From the NCBI RefSeq assembly GCF_012524115.1, contig NZ_JAAZWB010000064.1, forward strand, positions 1 through 56,713: 56,713 nucleotides of DNA, in the 5' to 3' direction. A program made the translations under genes and the position numbers. Positions within the stretch are counted from its first letter, which is position 1. Every line of letters begins with the position of its first letter. This DNA is from Bacillus sp. RO1. GTDB lineage: Bacteria > Bacillota > Bacilli > Bacillales > Bacillaceae_I. This document shows positions 17,161 through 26,605 of this stretch, piece by piece. Below the pieces are notes generated by a model that was not told the origin of the DNA, did no database searches, and saw only the letters and a list, made by a program, of their open reading frames with translations.

Positions 17161-17613
17161 ATGATGATTGCAACTTTTGAGCATGTTCAAATGGTTGAAA
17201 AAGCAGAAGAATTAGCGAAAATGATTTGGCAGTCCGAACTTGCTGAAGACTATCATCGCTGTTTATATAATTTACAACATGACGAAGAAGCACAGGAGCT
17301 TATCCGTGCATTCGATTCTATAAAAGAAAGATATGAGGAAGTACAGCGATTCGGGAAATATCACCCCGATTATCGCAAAGTAACCCTAGAAACACGGGAG
17401 TTAAAACGTAAAGTGGATCTCCACGAAACCATCCATGCTTTCAAACAAGCTGAAGATGCCATACAAAAAACACTCGATGAGATTAGTGTGATGATAGGGC
17501 AGGCAGTTTCTACAAACGTAAAAGTGCCAACTGGTAACCCATTCTTCGATTCCCTATCAAGCTGCGGTGGCGGCTGTGGCTCTGGCGGCGGTTGCGGTTG
17601 TAAAGCAAGCTAA
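17161..17613 (+). CDS. ricF: RicF (YlbF), subunit of the RicAFT Fe-S complex
   Basis: In B. subtilis RicF works with RicA and RicT in a [4Fe-4S]-containing complex that supports mRNA maturation by RNase Y and promotes competence, biofilm formation and sporulation. The 150-residue protein is mostly helical (DUF964 fold) and ends in CGGGCGSGGGCGCKAS, a cysteine-rich tail of the kind used for Fe-S binding. The internal ATG is chosen because GGAGGTG precedes it by seven bases. Its own terminator follows. Confidence 0.93.
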   Translation: MMIATFEHVQMVEKAEELAKMIWQSELAEDYHRCLYNLQHDEEAQELIRAFDSIKERYEEVQRFGKYHPDYRKVTLETRELKRKVDLHETIHAFKQAEDAIQKTLDEISVMIGQAVSTNVKVPTGNPFFDSLSSCGGGCGSGGGCGCKAS

Positions 17614-17620
17614 CAAAGAG

Positions 17621-17652
17621 AGAAGCTGCATAAATTGTAGCTTCTTTTTTTG
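17621..17652 (+). terminator. Terminator after ricF
   Basis: AGAAGCT pairs with AGCTTCT around a 12-base loop, followed by T7. Confidence 0.86.
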
Positions 17653-17688
17653 TGATTAAAAGGGAACGCTTGGAGCTAAATACACATA

Positions 17689-17826
17689 GCTGTTGATTGG
17701 AGCAAATGGCGTAGACTCCTGAGGAGATAGCGCTAGGTCGCTAGGTGGAGACCCCGCAGGCGTAGCCGAGGAGGCTCCAGCAGCGCCCTTAGGAAAGCGA
17801 AGCCATTTTGCGGAGATCAACAGCGG
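17689..17826 (+). repeat. Dispersed palindromic repeat, type A, full copy
   Basis: CTGTTGATT and ATCAACAG ends, inner arms GCAAATGGC and GCCATTTTGC. It has a small internal duplication (GCTAGGTCGCTAGGTGG), which makes it about ten bases longer than other copies. It lies between ricF and the convergent Cys-rich gene. Confidence 0.85.
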
Positions 17827-17846
17827 CGCTTAACCAAGCATCTAAA

Positions 17847-18179
17847 CTATTTTACTCTTAACCGTATACAATCGTCACAAAGGTTGCCACAACAGAACAT
17901 CTTTTCCTGAGGAACATAGAAGCGGTGCCTATAAACAAACAAAGATTTTTGCCTTCTTACAAAATGCGTTTCCACTGTCACTTTCTTCTTATGCATCGCT
18001 ACTTTCGAACAAACCCCAATAAAGGATATTCCTTTATCCTCCCAACCATCAATATGTTTAGGATCAACCTCTACGTATAGAAAGGGAATTCCAGCTACAT
18101 GTTTTCGGAAACAGCTGAAGACTAAATCATTTTTATCAAGTTCTTCTAAAAAAACATCCCAAATCTGCTCCAACTCCAT
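17847..18179 (-). CDS. Hypothetical protein with C-terminal cysteine cluster
   Basis: A 110-residue protein, AT-rich like its neighbours and preceded by GAGGAAAGGG. It has an acidic N terminus (MELEQIWDVFLEELDKNDLV), a central beta-rich part (IPFLYVEVDPKHIDGW), a basic segment and a tail with the pattern CCGNLCDDC, which may bind zinc or an Fe-S cluster. I do not recognise the family. It is an extra gene between ricF and ylbG, read against them. Confidence 0.7.
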   Translation of the reverse strand: MELEQIWDVFLEELDKNDLVFSCFRKHVAGIPFLYVEVDPKHIDGWEDKGISFIGVCSKVAMHKKKVTVETHFVRRQKSLFVYRHRFYVPQEKMFCCGNLCDDCIRLRVK

Positions 18180-18310
18180 GAAAAACGCCCTTTCCTCTAT
18201 TTAATGATTGAATATTCCCCAATTGGTGTGCGTTAAGTATGTCATAATTTTTCCATTCATGCTAAACTATAATAAAAACGTGGATTAATATTTTTAAAGG
18301 GGTAAATCAT

Positions 18311-18586
18311 ATGCTATCACAAAGACAAGGCATTGTGGTGTGGCTACATTCATTGAAGCAAGCCAAATTGCTGAGGCGCTATGGAAATGTCATCTATATA
18401 TCAAAAAAATTGAAATATGTCCTGTTCTATTGTAACAGTGAGGATACGGAAATGTTGGTGGACAAGCTTAACAGACAATCTTATGTCAAAAAGGTAGAGG
18501 TTTCACATAAGCCGACCATTAAAACACATTATGAAAACTCGAGACCAGACAAAGCAAAAGAATATGACTATAAGATGGGCTTATAG
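18311..18586 (+). CDS. ylbG: YlbG (UPF0298, DUF2129) protein
   Basis: A 91-residue small protein of the UPF0298 family with VVWLHSLKQAKLLRRYGNVIY, then YISKKLKYVLFYCNSED and a C-terminal KVEVSHKPTIKTHYENS, matching the usual 90-residue length. AAAGGGGTAA precedes the ATG. Function unknown, but conserved in this genome position across Bacillus. Confidence 0.92.
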   Translation: MLSQRQGIVVWLHSLKQAKLLRRYGNVIYISKKLKYVLFYCNSEDTEMLVDKLNRQSYVKKVEVSHKPTIKTHYENSRPDKAKEYDYKMGL

Positions 18587-18632
18587 AAAAAGCAGTACAA
18601 ACTTAAGAAATTAGGTTTGGTACTGCTTTTTG
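18587..18632. terminator. Bidirectional terminator after ylbG
   Basis: AAAAAGCAGTAC pairs with GTACTGCTTTTT. It serves ylbG and the convergent gene at 18673. Confidence 0.88.
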
Positions 18633-18672
18633 TTTTATACATAGATTTCTTTTATACTGATATGTTTCATGA

Positions 18673-19062
18673 TTACCTTAAAGCGGGAATATAATGATTT
18701 AACCGCAATATTCCAATTAAATATTGAAAATAAAGTTCTTTTTCAGCAAAAACGTCTGTAGGTTTTACCTCGAATTGAATAATTTCTTTGTCCAATTCCT
18801 TAGCCAGCTCTTGAAAAAGGTCAGCGCGTTTATTCGGTTGGAATTGATGGTTTGGAATCCCTTCCAAACTAATATAAAGAGCTTGAAAATCACCAGGGTT
18901 TGTAGGTTTCATTACAACTACAAAAGAAGAAAGATTTCGTTCGTTTTTTACCGTATGGAGCATAATGAGATGCTGTAGTCTATTTTTATTACTTCTTGCG
19001 AGCTCCATAAGTTCATATATATCAGAATAGCCTTCTCCGAGTTCAATAAAGCGTTGTATCAT
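18673..19062 (-). CDS. DUF7147-like conserved Bacillus protein
   Basis: A 129-residue soluble protein starting MIQRFIELGEGYSDIYELM, with RLQHLIMLHTVKNERNLSSF, VVVMKPTNPGDFQALYISLE and a C-terminal FQYLIGILRLNHYIP. I chose the internal ATG because GAGAGGAGAA precedes it; the longer frame overlaps the divergent neighbour. Bacillus homologues have sometimes been labelled methylthioribose kinase, which the short length does not support. Function unknown. Confidence 0.75.
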   Translation of the reverse strand: MIQRFIELGEGYSDIYELMELARSNKNRLQHLIMLHTVKNERNLSSFVVVMKPTNPGDFQALYISLEGIPNHQFQPNKRADLFQELAKELDKEIIQFEVKPTDVFAEKELYFQYLIGILRLNHYIPALR

Positions 19063-19155
19063 TTTTTTTCTCCTCTCAACGAGCTTACTCACACATACTT
19101 TACCATGTTCCATTTGAAAATTGAAGCGAATATACAGTCTAAAGGAGGTATATCG

Positions 19156-19473
19156 ATGCTTTGGTTCACCTTGTTTCTTATTATAAGTTTGATCGTTTTG
19201 TATATTCATGATCACTTTTACGGAAAGAATGCTTCCTCATCCAATAAGAGTCTGCCTATTAAAGGAATGCTTGTAACAGGAATTTTATATTACCTCGTAC
19301 AAGAAGGGCTTTTAACCAAGGAAGAAGAAAAACTTTTAGCAGATAGAAGTCTTGAAGAAATAGAAGGGTATGTTTCAGAGAAAGGTATCTTGAATCAACA
19401 TGAATGGGGAAATTTATGTTTATCCCATTGTGAGACAAATGACAATGCCTTTGATATAGATATGCCAACATAA
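19156..19473 (+). CDS. Hypothetical single-pass membrane protein
   Basis: A 105-residue protein with an N-terminal membrane helix (MLWFTLFLIISLIVLYI) and an acidic cytoplasmic or external part with KEEEKLLADRSLEEIEGYV, ending in an acidic tail. The ATG is fixed by AAAGGAGGTATATCG. It is divergent from the gene at 18673 with under 100 bases between starts, so the two share a compact promoter region. No family recognised. Confidence 0.75.
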   Translation: MLWFTLFLIISLIVLYIHDHFYGKNASSSNKSLPIKGMLVTGILYYLVQEGLLTKEEEKLLADRSLEEIEGYVSEKGILNQHEWGNLCLSHCETNDNAFDIDMPT

Positions 19474-19479
19474 TAACCG

Positions 19480-19514
19480 AACAAAAAAACCCTGCTCGGA
19501 TGTCCGGGCAGGGT
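19480..19514 (-). terminator. Leftward terminator in the ylbH-leader region
   Basis: ACCCTGC-t-CGGA pairs with TCCG-g-GCAGGGT. The T-run (T7) exists only on the minus strand. No protein gene on that strand would need it, which points to a minus-strand RNA or to a hairpin with another role. Confidence 0.7.
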
Positions 19515-19680
19515 CCTTCCATCCCTTGAAACGAATCAAGGTTAAGAAGGCAAAGGGAGAGGAGAAACCGGAGGAAGAACTTATGGGGAAACGTAAGTCT
19601 TCTCCGCGGTTGGCAACAACATCACACGAAAGGATGTTGTTAACACTAAGTATGAACCAAAAGGTGTAAAGCTATACACA
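19490..19680. ncRNA. Structured RNA region at the ylbH leader position
   Basis: Between the membrane gene and rsmD (ylbH) lie five hairpins: the GC-rich one above, CCTTGA/TCAAGG at 19524-19541, a bulged stem GGAGGAAGAACTTA/TAAGTCTTCTCC at 19570-19605, a perfect nine-base stem AACAACATC/GATGTTGTT at 19615-19641 and GTGTA/TACAC at 19664-19679. Position and multi-stem layout fit the ylbH leader motif (Rfam family of that name, described upstream of ylbH in Bacillus). Strand is uncertain because the only T-run follows the minus-strand reading. A frame at 19597-19719 ending DKTKMKPEKYF also looks coding-like but has no start codon. Confidence 0.6.
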
Positions 19681-19783
19681 AATGATAAAACTAAAATGAA
19701 GCCTGAGAAATACTTTTGAAATTCATGTCGAATATGATAGGATATTGATGATTGGCAATTTAGAAACAAAGTATGGTGAGAAG

Positions 19784-20846
<1,063 letters not shown>

Positions 20847-20850
20847 AACG

Positions 20851-20890
20851 AAAGCTGTCATGAAAATCAATGTTCATGGCAGCTTTTTTA
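20851..20890. terminator. Terminator after coaD
   Basis: AAAGCTGTCATGAA pairs with TTCATGGCAGCTTT, followed by a T-run; A-rich on the other side, so it may also serve ylbJ. Confidence 0.87.
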
Positions 20891-20899
20891 TCACATCAT

Positions 20900-22138
20900 T
20901 TAAGCATGTTCATTTTTAATAACTTTTTTTAATAGCAGCAAAAGGTAAATCCAAAGCATGGCAATTGTAAAAATGGGACCATATGTCTGGAACAGGCCAA
21001 AGACTGTTTCCCAAAATCCTTCCGGCAAATAGGGGGAAAAAACGGGCAAGTCTCCGTCAGCAGTCTCAAACCCTTTTAACCTTTGATCTAAAGGCTGCCA
21101 TAGAATAAAAGTAATAACTGCTGCAAAGACACCATGCAGGATTCGTGCCAGGAAGAAAGGTTTGAAGCGGATATCGGACTCTGCTAAAATGCTTGCAACC
21201 TGTGCTTGAACGGAGAACCCGCTGAAAGCAAGGAAGAAGCTGGTTATGATAATCTGCTCCATTAAACTGACCCCTTTTACTTCGCTTGTCAATTTTCCGC
21301 CTAGAGTAATTTCAAACAGTCCGGATATAAGTGGATAGCTAAGGTCTTTTGAAATATCAAATATACCCAGAAACACACTGATAAGGGTGGCAAGTATAGC
21401 AGTAACGGAAAATATGGAAAGCATGCTGTTTAACACTGAAAAAAGAATTAAAAACCCGCCAACCATAAGTAAAGTTTGAACAGAGGACAATACTGCCTCC
21501 CCAAGCAGTTTCCCAATAGGCTTGTTGTTTTTAAGGCGTGTTTTGTGCAACTCGGAAAAAGCTTTTCTGATCGATATCTTTTGAGGAGTTCTAGACAGGT
21601 CATCTTGACGTTTGGAAACATAGTAAGGACCATAAAATCGCATAATTAACCCGACACATATATTGCCTAAATAATGAGCAGCGGCCAGTATGATGCCGAC
21701 TTTTGGGTTATGAAAAAAACCAACTGCTATAGCTCCGAATATAAAGAGTGGATTAGAAGAATTGGTGAAGGAGACAAGTCGTTCTCCCTCAATTTGCGTA
21801 ATCTGGTTTTCCTGACGAAGCCTCACGGTTAATTTCGCTCCAGAAGGATAACCCGAAGCCATGCCCATAGCCCATACAAAACCTCCTACTCCAGGCACTC
21901 TGAAAAGTGGCCGCATAAAAGGCTCTAATAGGACCCCGATAAAAGCCACAACACCAAACCCAATTAGCAATTCACTGATAATTAAAAATGGCAGTAGGGA
22001 CGGAAAAACTATATCCCACCACATATTAAGTCCTCTTACGCTTGCTTGAAAAGATGCTTGAGGGTTAAGAATAAGAGATAGTGTAAGCATGGAAATGATT
22101 AAAGCGAAGAAAACTGTCTTGACCTTCGAATAGTCCAA
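20900..22138 (-). CDS. ylbJ: Sporulation integral membrane protein YlbJ
   Basis: A 412-residue membrane protein with about ten helices and Gate (nucleoside-recognition) domains: LNMWWDIVFPSLLPFLIIS near residue 40, AMGMASGYPSGAKLTVRLRQ, and SNPLFIFGAIAVGFF. In B. subtilis YlbJ is made in the mother cell under SigE and is needed for heat-resistant spores. I take a TTG start because AAGGGGG lies eight bases upstream, which also gives the usual length. It is convergent to coaD and divergent from ylbK. Confidence 0.92.
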   Translation of the reverse strand: MDYSKVKTVFFALIISMLTLSLILNPQASFQASVRGLNMWWDIVFPSLLPFLIISELLIGFGVVAFIGVLLEPFMRPLFRVPGVGGFVWAMGMASGYPSGAKLTVRLRQENQITQIEGERLVSFTNSSNPLFIFGAIAVGFFHNPKVGIILAAAHYLGNICVGLIMRFYGPYYVSKRQDDLSRTPQKISIRKAFSELHKTRLKNNKPIGKLLGEAVLSSVQTLLMVGGFLILFSVLNSMLSIFSVTAILATLISVFLGIFDISKDLSYPLISGLFEITLGGKLTSEVKGVSLMEQIIITSFFLAFSGFSVQAQVASILAESDIRFKPFFLARILHGVFAAVITFILWQPLDQRLKGFETADGDLPVFSPYLPEGFWETVFGLFQTYGPIFTIAMLWIYLLLLLKKVIKNEHA

Positions 22139-22483
22139 CCTATTAACCCCCTTCATAAGAATAAAAACAACAAATATGTTCACATATGAAAATAATCAAG
22201 AAGCACTTGATTTCTTTTTTGTACAAGAATGAATAGGTTTTTGTTAGAATAATAATAATTACCCTTAGATTAGCAACCAGGTTTGTCCCACCACCTTACC
22301 TTTCAATATACGTAAAAGGGATAGTGGAATAGAACTAAAAATGACCCAAGTCTTCACAGTTTGTTCACCAAGAAAAAGGAATAGCGTATGATAAATTAGA
22401 AGAATCAAAGGATAATGGTATAGGACTTGATAATTTGGTTGCTGTAAAGCTTTAGGTGGCTGTACACAGCTTGAGGTGATAAC
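22139..22483. promoter_or_regulatory. Divergent ylbJ/ylbK intergenic region
   Basis: No gene seen. A palindromic block ATATGT-TC-ACATAT at 22174-22187 lies just upstream of the ylbJ ribosome binding site and could be an operator. For ylbK I see only AT-rich sequence without a convincing SigA pair; sporulation sigma factor promoters are possible. Confidence 0.3.
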
Positions 22484-23281
22484 TTGAAAGAACCTATAGT
22501 AGGAGTCGCATTGGGATCTGGTGGTGCACGAGGTTTTGCTCACCTTGGGGCATTGAAAGTATTACAAGAAGAGAATATAAGCGTGGATTTGATTGCAGGA
22601 AGCAGTATGGGAGCACTTGTAGGAAGCTTCTATGCAATGGGACATGATATGGATCGCCTATATAAAATTGCCACTGCATTCAAACGAAAGTATTACCTTG
22701 ACTTTACTGTTCCGAAAATGGGATTTGTAAGTGGAAACCGGGTGAAAGAGCTTATCCGCATGTTCACTCAAAACAAAAACATTGAAGAATTAGACATTCC
22801 CCTTTCCATCGTCACAACAGATTTGGAAAAGGCGGAGAAAGTAGTCTTAACTAGTGGGCCAATATCCGATGCTGTAAGGGCAAGTATATCCATTCCAGGT
22901 ATTTTTGTTCCAGAAAAGGTTAATGGACGGCTGCTGGTCGACGGTGGAGTTGTAGACCGTGTCCCGGCTAGCGTAGCAAAAGAAATGGGTGCGGATATTG
23001 TTATCGCGATTGACGTTTCACAAGTAAAAACGAATGAACCGATTGATTCGATTTTCGATGTTATTTTGCAAACAATAGATATTATGCAAAACGAGTTGGT
23101 AAAAAGAAGTGAAACGGAGGCAGATATTATGATAAGGCCTTCTGTTGCACACTATAGTTCACGGGCATTTACCAACATAGAGGAAATCATTCGAATAGGT
23201 GAAGAAGCGACTAGACTGCAGATACCTTATATTAAGAAGACGATAGAGGAGTGGAAGGAGAAACAGCAACATGAAAAGTAG
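22484..23281 (+). CDS. ylbK: Patatin-like phospholipase YlbK
   Basis: A 265-residue patatin-family serine hydrolase of the RssA/NTE type. It has the oxyanion motif GSGGARGFAHLG near residues 11-22, the nucleophile motif GSSMG near 39-43, and the catalytic aspartate in VDGGVVDRVP near 152, all three elements of the Ser-Asp dyad enzymes. It starts at TTG after GAGGTGA. It ends inside the start of ylbL by an 11-base overlap, which indicates coupled translation. The natural lipid substrate is unknown. Confidence 0.92.
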   Translation: MKEPIVGVALGSGGARGFAHLGALKVLQEENISVDLIAGSSMGALVGSFYAMGHDMDRLYKIATAFKRKYYLDFTVPKMGFVSGNRVKELIRMFTQNKNIEELDIPLSIVTTDLEKAEKVVLTSGPISDAVRASISIPGIFVPEKVNGRLLVDGGVVDRVPASVAKEMGADIVIAIDVSQVKTNEPIDSIFDVILQTIDIMQNELVKRSETEADIMIRPSVAHYSSRAFTNIEEIIRIGEEATRLQIPYIKKTIEEWKEKQQHEK

Positions 23282-24296
23282 ATATTTTATGAGGTCCCTT
23301 TTAATTGGGATAGTGCTTGCAGTGGTCTTGAATTTTGTGACATTGCCCTATTATGTAACACGTCCTGGTGATGCACAGGAATTGAGACCCCTGGTATCGG
23401 TAGAAGGCGGGGATGAAGACGAAGGAAGCTTTATGCTGACCACCGTTAAAATGGGGAAGGCAAACATATTCACCTACGCTTTTGCAAAGGTAAGTGACTA
23501 TCAAAATATCTTCCCTATCAACCAGATCCGTGCTGAGGATGAGACAGACGAAGAGTATAACTACCGACAGTTACATATGATGGAAAGTTCTAAAGAAACA
23601 GCTATAAAAATAGCTTATGAGAAGGCTGGCAAAGAAGTGGAACTCATTTCCAAGGGAGTATATGTGTTCAGTGTTAAAAAAGGACTAGCAGCTGAAGGTA
23701 AGCTTGATATTGGTGACCGAATTACACATATTGATGGAAAAGCAACAGCGACCGCAGAGGAATTGATGGAAGTGGTCGGTGAAAAAAGTATCGGGGACAC
23801 AATAGATCTTACATTTGATCGCGACGAGGAAGAACAAACAACTTCCATTACATTAGGAGAGCATCCCGAGGACCCAAACCGTGCGGGCCTTGGAATCAGT
23901 TTATTAACAGATTACGAAATTACCATGGACCCTCCGATCACAATCAATACTGCTCAAATAGGAGGTCCATCTGCAGGTTTGATGTTCTCTTTGGAAATAT
24001 ATAATCAGCTTATGGATGAAGACATCTCCAAGGGATATGAAATTGCAGGTACAGGAGCAATTAATGAAAAGGGAGAAGTCCTCCGAATCGGTGGAATTGC
24101 CCAAAAGATTGTTGCGGCCGATAACTCAGGCGTTGATATCTTCTTTGCCCCAAATGAAAAAGGTTTGGAAGGGTCTAATTATCAAGAAGCCCTTGTAGCG
24201 GCGGAGGATATTAACACATCCATGAAGATTGTGCCTGTAGATACATTTGAAGATGCGATTGAGTATTTGGAGCAATTGGAAGCTAAAAGTGAATAA
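23271..24296 (+). CDS. ylbL: PDZ-domain Lon-like protease YlbL
   Basis: A 341-residue membrane-anchored serine protease. It has one N-terminal helix (SLLIGIVLAVVLNFVTLPYYV), a PDZ domain (about 125-210, with KLDIGDRITHIDGKAT), and a Lon-type C-terminal domain with the catalytic serine in GGPSAGLMFS (Ser234) and the lysine in GGIAQKIVAA (Lys279). In B. subtilis YlbL, with CtpA, clears the SOS division inhibitor YneA. AGGAGAAACAGCA in the ylbK end precedes the ATG. A terminator follows. Confidence 0.94.
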   Translation: MKSRYFMRSLLIGIVLAVVLNFVTLPYYVTRPGDAQELRPLVSVEGGDEDEGSFMLTTVKMGKANIFTYAFAKVSDYQNIFPINQIRAEDETDEEYNYRQLHMMESSKETAIKIAYEKAGKEVELISKGVYVFSVKKGLAAEGKLDIGDRITHIDGKATATAEELMEVVGEKSIGDTIDLTFDRDEEEQTTSITLGEHPEDPNRAGLGISLLTDYEITMDPPITINTAQIGGPSAGLMFSLEIYNQLMDEDISKGYEIAGTGAINEKGEVLRIGGIAQKIVAADNSGVDIFFAPNEKGLEGSNYQEALVAAEDINTSMKIVPVDTFEDAIEYLEQLEAKSE

Positions 24297-24317
24297 AGGG
24301 TAAATGCCAAAAAAATC

Positions 24318-24350
24318 AAACGTCTCACACATGGTGGTGAGGCGTTTTTT
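24318..24350 (+). terminator. Terminator after ylbL
   Basis: AAACGTCTCAC pairs with GTGAGGCGTTT, then a T-run. Confidence 0.87.
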
Positions 24351-24380
24351 ATGGAGAATTATTCTTGCGAATTCCGAATT

Positions 24381-24479
24381 GTCACAATAACCCGTAAAAA
24401 AGTCACAATAATTGTTTGAAAAGTCACAATAGCTGCAGTAATAGTTACAATAAGTCCCTGAAGAGTTAGAAAAGTTACC
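24381..24479. repeat. Phased GTCACAATAA motif array
   Basis: The motif starts at 24381, 24402, 24423 and 24444 (the last as GTTACAATAA), exactly 21 bases apart, with a fifth truncated GTTAC at 24474 after 30 bases. A-rich spacers (AAAAA before most copies) separate them. It sits between the ylbL and tmcAL terminators, outside any gene. No known site name assigned. Confidence 0.65.
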
Positions 24480-24554
24480 ATCCAGGTAATATACCTACTT
24501 GAGATGACGAATAATGCGAAGAAAGCCTAAAAGCCCATTGAAAACTAACCGAAA

Positions 24555-24590
24555 CAAAAAATCCCTCAGATCATCAGCGTGAGGGATTTA
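24555..24590 (-). terminator. Terminator of tmcAL
   Basis: AATCCCTCA pairs with TGAGGGATT; the T-run is on the minus strand. Confidence 0.85.
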
Positions 24591-24638
24591 ACAATGTTTT
24601 ATTAATAAATAATGGGAAAGTTCATTGGACGGACTTTT

Positions 24639-25883
24639 TTATATAAACCTACGTTCCTGTTCATCATAGCGTATCGGTGGTTTGGAAAACTCCTGAAGCA
24701 TCCAATCACTCCGTGCAGGCTCTTGAAACTTCATGGCATATGTATTGGTTGCACGAATATCCATTTCAAGCATCGCACTTTCAACACCAGACACTTTAGA
24801 AAGAATAGGAATTTCCACTTCTTTTTTGATTTGCTTCAAGTAAGCTTGCCCACGCTTCGTCATACCTAACAAACGAATATATTCACTTTGCTTTGATGAG
24901 GAAACTTTCAGCATAGCATCCTTTTTCGTGTTGGTAAGTAAGTGAGTACACATTCGTTGCAGTCTTGTCCACGTGTATCTCTTTGTTTTTAGCTTAGTCA
25001 TAAATTCATGAAAAGTAGAACTTTCTTTCATCGTATGGATTAACCTGTGCTCTAGACCTTCCTCCACTTCATATATCTCTGAAAGCTCATACGGGGTGCT
25101 ACAAAGAACTCTATATTTAAGGAGTGAGAAATAATCCTCCCATTGATGAAAACTTCCTACATGCTCTTTATAGTAACCTAACAGATTATATGTAGGTTGC
25201 GGTACAAACCTTTGGACCTTTTCAATATTTCCACTATGATCAAAAAGATGTTTCCTTATGCTTGTTGCACTGGCAATCGGTGAATCATTGAACTCTGGAT
25301 CATGATAACCAGCCCCAGTCCTTTCAATAGTGCAAGGTTGCAAGGAACTTTTTTGATCTTGTATTGCTTTTACATAATGAAATCCAAGAATATTATTCGG
25401 TTGGGTCAAATCCAACACCTTTTCTCTGTTTTCAGTAAGTCTTTTAAAAGCGAGAGAAGAAGCTTTCGGAAAGCTGTAGCCTTTTGCGATATACTCCTGA
25501 ACAAACAAATCATAGGTATCTTTATGATCGTTCATTAAATGAATCGTACGTTCGAAGTCCTGAATGTTACCCTGTTCGCTACCAAAACACACATTTTCGC
25601 ATTTTAATCCAGACAAAATGGAGATCGAGCCACCAGCAAAAACTTCTGCCTTTTGGGTAGCAAATGCGTACGGTAATTCCACGACAATGTCAATGCCGTT
25701 AGAAAGTGCCATTTTTGTGCGGGTCCATTTGGATACAAGCGCAGGTTCGCCTCGTTGAAGAAATTGTCCGCTCATTACAGCAATTACAACATCTGCACCT
25801 GTCAGTCTCTTTGATTCTGTTAAATGAAACAAATGTCCGTTATGAAAAGGGTTGTATTCCACAATTACACCTAAGGATTTCAT
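24639..25883 (-). CDS. tmcAL: tRNA(Met) cytidine acetate ligase TmcAL (YlbM)
   Basis: Acetylates C34 of elongator tRNA(Met), using acetate and ATP through an acetyl-adenylate. The 414-residue protein starts MKSLGVIVEYNPFHNGHLFH with the nucleotidyltransferase HxGH motif at residues 15-18. It continues with VIAVMSGQFLQRGEPALVSK and GIDIVVELPYAFATQKAEVF, typical of the family, and ends in helical tRNA-binding parts. The inner ATG is chosen by alignment; the longer frame adds nine unlikely residues. In Bacillus this gene is divergent from the yceD-rpmF pair, as here. Confidence 0.94.
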   Translation of the reverse strand: MKSLGVIVEYNPFHNGHLFHLTESKRLTGADVVIAVMSGQFLQRGEPALVSKWTRTKMALSNGIDIVVELPYAFATQKAEVFAGGSISILSGLKCENVCFGSEQGNIQDFERTIHLMNDHKDTYDLFVQEYIAKGYSFPKASSLAFKRLTENREKVLDLTQPNNILGFHYVKAIQDQKSSLQPCTIERTGAGYHDPEFNDSPIASATSIRKHLFDHSGNIEKVQRFVPQPTYNLLGYYKEHVGSFHQWEDYFSLLKYRVLCSTPYELSEIYEVEEGLEHRLIHTMKESSTFHEFMTKLKTKRYTWTRLQRMCTHLLTNTKKDAMLKVSSSKQSEYIRLLGMTKRGQAYLKQIKKEVEIPILSKVSGVESAMLEMDIRATNTYAMKFQEPARSDWMLQEFSKPPIRYDEQERRFI

Positions 25884-26042
25884 CTCACACCCACTCCGTC
25901 TATATTTCATTGATCAATTATTTACTTGGATACTTGTTCAATTTAAGTTATTATGTCTATAATTATAGTGTAAAGAAAAAATATTGACAAATAAACTTGC
26001 GAAAGCTATAATTACTTTTGTTGCCTTGAGGTGAATATCTTG

Positions 26043-26558
26043 TTGAAATGGACATTATTCCAGTTAAATCAGTTACAACATAAAGGTTTAGAAATCGATG
26101 AAACAGTTGATGTAAGTGAAATTACGGCACATAGTGAAATTCGATCTGTCAAACCAGTTCACGTAACTGGAAGAGCTGATTTAAGTTCAAGAAAAGCTAC
26201 GTTTCATCTAACTGTGGAAGGTAGTATGGTTTTACCATGTTCACGTACGTTGGTTGATGTGGACTATCCTTTTACGATAAAAACAACTGAAACATTCTTA
26301 TTTCAGCCTGGCGAGTATGAAACCGACGAAGAAGAGTTGCATACGGTCGAAGGAGACGTTGTCGATTTAATGCCAATTATTCGAGAAGCGATTATCCTAG
26401 AAGTGCCGATGCAGGTTTTCAGTGATTCTCCCGATAAGGAAGAGGCAGCTCCCCAATCAGGTAAAGACTGGGGCGTCATTTCAGAAGAGGATACACAAGA
26501 AAAAGTGGACCCAAGACTTGCAGGACTGGCTAAGTTTTTTGAGAAAGACCAAGAGTAG
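26043..26558 (+). CDS. ylbN: YceD family (DUF177) protein YlbN
   Basis: A 171-residue YceD/DUF177 protein upstream of rpmF, a pairing kept in most bacteria. It contains a KPVHVTGRADLSSRKATFHL stretch, the conserved cysteine in VLPCSRTLVDVDYPF, and an acidic C-terminal part with the family end DPRLAGLAKFFEKD. In some organisms YceD affects 23S rRNA processing or L32 production. I choose TTG at 26043 since GAGGTGA lies eight bases upstream and the product then begins MKWTLFQL, as in relatives. Confidence 0.9.
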   Translation: MKWTLFQLNQLQHKGLEIDETVDVSEITAHSEIRSVKPVHVTGRADLSSRKATFHLTVEGSMVLPCSRTLVDVDYPFTIKTTETFLFQPGEYETDEEELHTVEGDVVDLMPIIREAIILEVPMQVFSDSPDKEEAAPQSGKDWGVISEEDTQEKVDPRLAGLAKFFEKDQE

Positions 26559-26605
26559 ACATTACATGATGTAGTAGATGCTCATTTTTTAAGGAGGTGG
26601 GAAGA

